Translations under genes and position numbers: made by a program
Shown here: piece after piece, positions 63,854 to 64,000 of the stretch
Position numbering within the stretch: position 1 is the stretch's first letter
Layout of the letters: every line of letters begins with the position of its first letter
Notes under the pieces: generated by a model
What the model was told of the DNA's origin: nothing
Database searches by the model: none
The model's input: the letters and a program-made list of their open reading frames with translations, nothing else
DNA from: Fervidicella metallireducens AeB
GTDB lineage: Bacteria; Bacillota; Clostridia; Clostridiales; Caloramatoraceae
Direction: 5' to 3'
Assembly: GCF_000601455.1 (NCBI RefSeq)
Contig: NZ_AZQP01000002.1
Span: forward strand, 1-64,000
Length of the DNA stretch: 64,000 bases

Positions 63854-64000
63854 ATGAAAAAATATTTAGACCTAAGGGGAATAAATGTAGTAGATGAAAA
63901 GGGAAATTTAAAGGGAAATGTTGATGACTGTATTTTTGATATTAAAAGAAGGAAAATCTATTCTCTTGTTGTTTCTACAAGGAGCTTTTTTTCTCCTTGG
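63854..64000 (+). CDS. PRC-barrel-like protein, 5' part only
   Basis: The frame from ATG 63854 runs off the end of the window. The 49 residues seen have 'LRGINVVDEKGNLKGNVDDC' and 'FDIKRRKIYSLVVST', which fit a PRC-barrel or YlmC/YmxH-type domain. Only part is visible, so the full product is unknown. An AGGAAGGGGG stretch lies 13 bp before the ATG, longer than usual. Confidence 0.6.
   Translation, partial: MKKYLDLRGINVVDEKGNLKGNVDDCIFDIKRRKIYSLVVSTRSFFSPW

Overview
The window reads as a chromosomal segment of an AT-rich, Gram-positive, spore-forming anaerobe of the class Clostridia. Pointers are strong purine-rich ribosome binding sites, AGA-rich codon use, the spore-coat operon cotJABC, a SCIFF peptide with its radical-SAM maturase, hybrid cluster protein, a T-box leader and the cobalamin-dependent ornithine fermentation genes. 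Gene order and style recall Clostridiaceae of the Clostridium/Caloramator type, but the genus is a guess. Nearly all genes are on the + strand.

Layout. 1-7.7 kb: HEAT-repeat, YigZ and CoA-binding proteins, a split TauE/SafE permease (- strand), nadE, yebC, a two-component system and a lipoprotein esterase. 7.7-10.5 kb is a scarred accessory patch: a REP-associated transposase element next to a beheaded yjdF, then two small redox genes and the tail of an S41 peptidase. 10.7-27.4 kb is a core run: a 58-aa helical protein, CofE-like ligase, a LexA-box-preceded ruvCAB-queA-tgt-yajC run, the SCIFF locus, secDF, a decayed recJ, apt, relA and dtd. 27.4-31 kb is an unusual exopolysaccharide locus: a PgaC-like synthase tightly coupled to a DivIVA-domain coiled-coil protein and a two-TM protein, with a divergent PgaB-like deacetylase. 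31-44 kb: hcp, an MBL hydrolase, hemZ, T-box-hisS-aspS, 6S RNA, tcdA, yajQ, a CsoR/CstR-type repressor, and a serine locus with a DUF1015 protein. 44-46.4 kb: cotJABC and a Cys-rich protein. 46.6-56.2 kb: a sigma-54 activator, a -24/-12 promoter and the seven-gene ornithine pathway. 56.2-64 kb: a catalytically dead alpha/beta hydrolase, rarA, an Xaa-Pro peptidase, a 171-bp non-autonomous relative of the transposase element, small ORFs, iscR-iscS-iscU-mnmA and the start of a PRC-barrel-like gene.

How the parts work together. Ornithine is racemised (Orr), rearranged by OraS/OraE, oxidised by Ord and thiolysed by OrtAB to acetyl-CoA and D-alanine, with a MutL/GlmL-like ATPase in the same run. 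The only sigma-54-type promoter noticed lies directly before ord, and the only matching activator is the gene before it. hisS-aspS-6S-tcdA and rarA-iscR-iscS-mnmA resemble one contiguous Bacillus-type neighbourhood that here is separated by the serine, coat and ornithine genes.

Four coding regions carry frameshifts (queA, recJ, hisS, the sigma-54 activator), three of them in short single-base runs. hisS is normally essential, so sequencing error must be considered. recJ is different: it has also lost catalytic residues and its C-terminal half, so it looks truly decayed.

The most notable items are the DivIVA-linked poly-GlcNAc-like locus, the five-cysteine SCIFF peptide, the transposase element and its miniature copy, the triad-less hydrolase and the DUF1015 protein in a serine operon.
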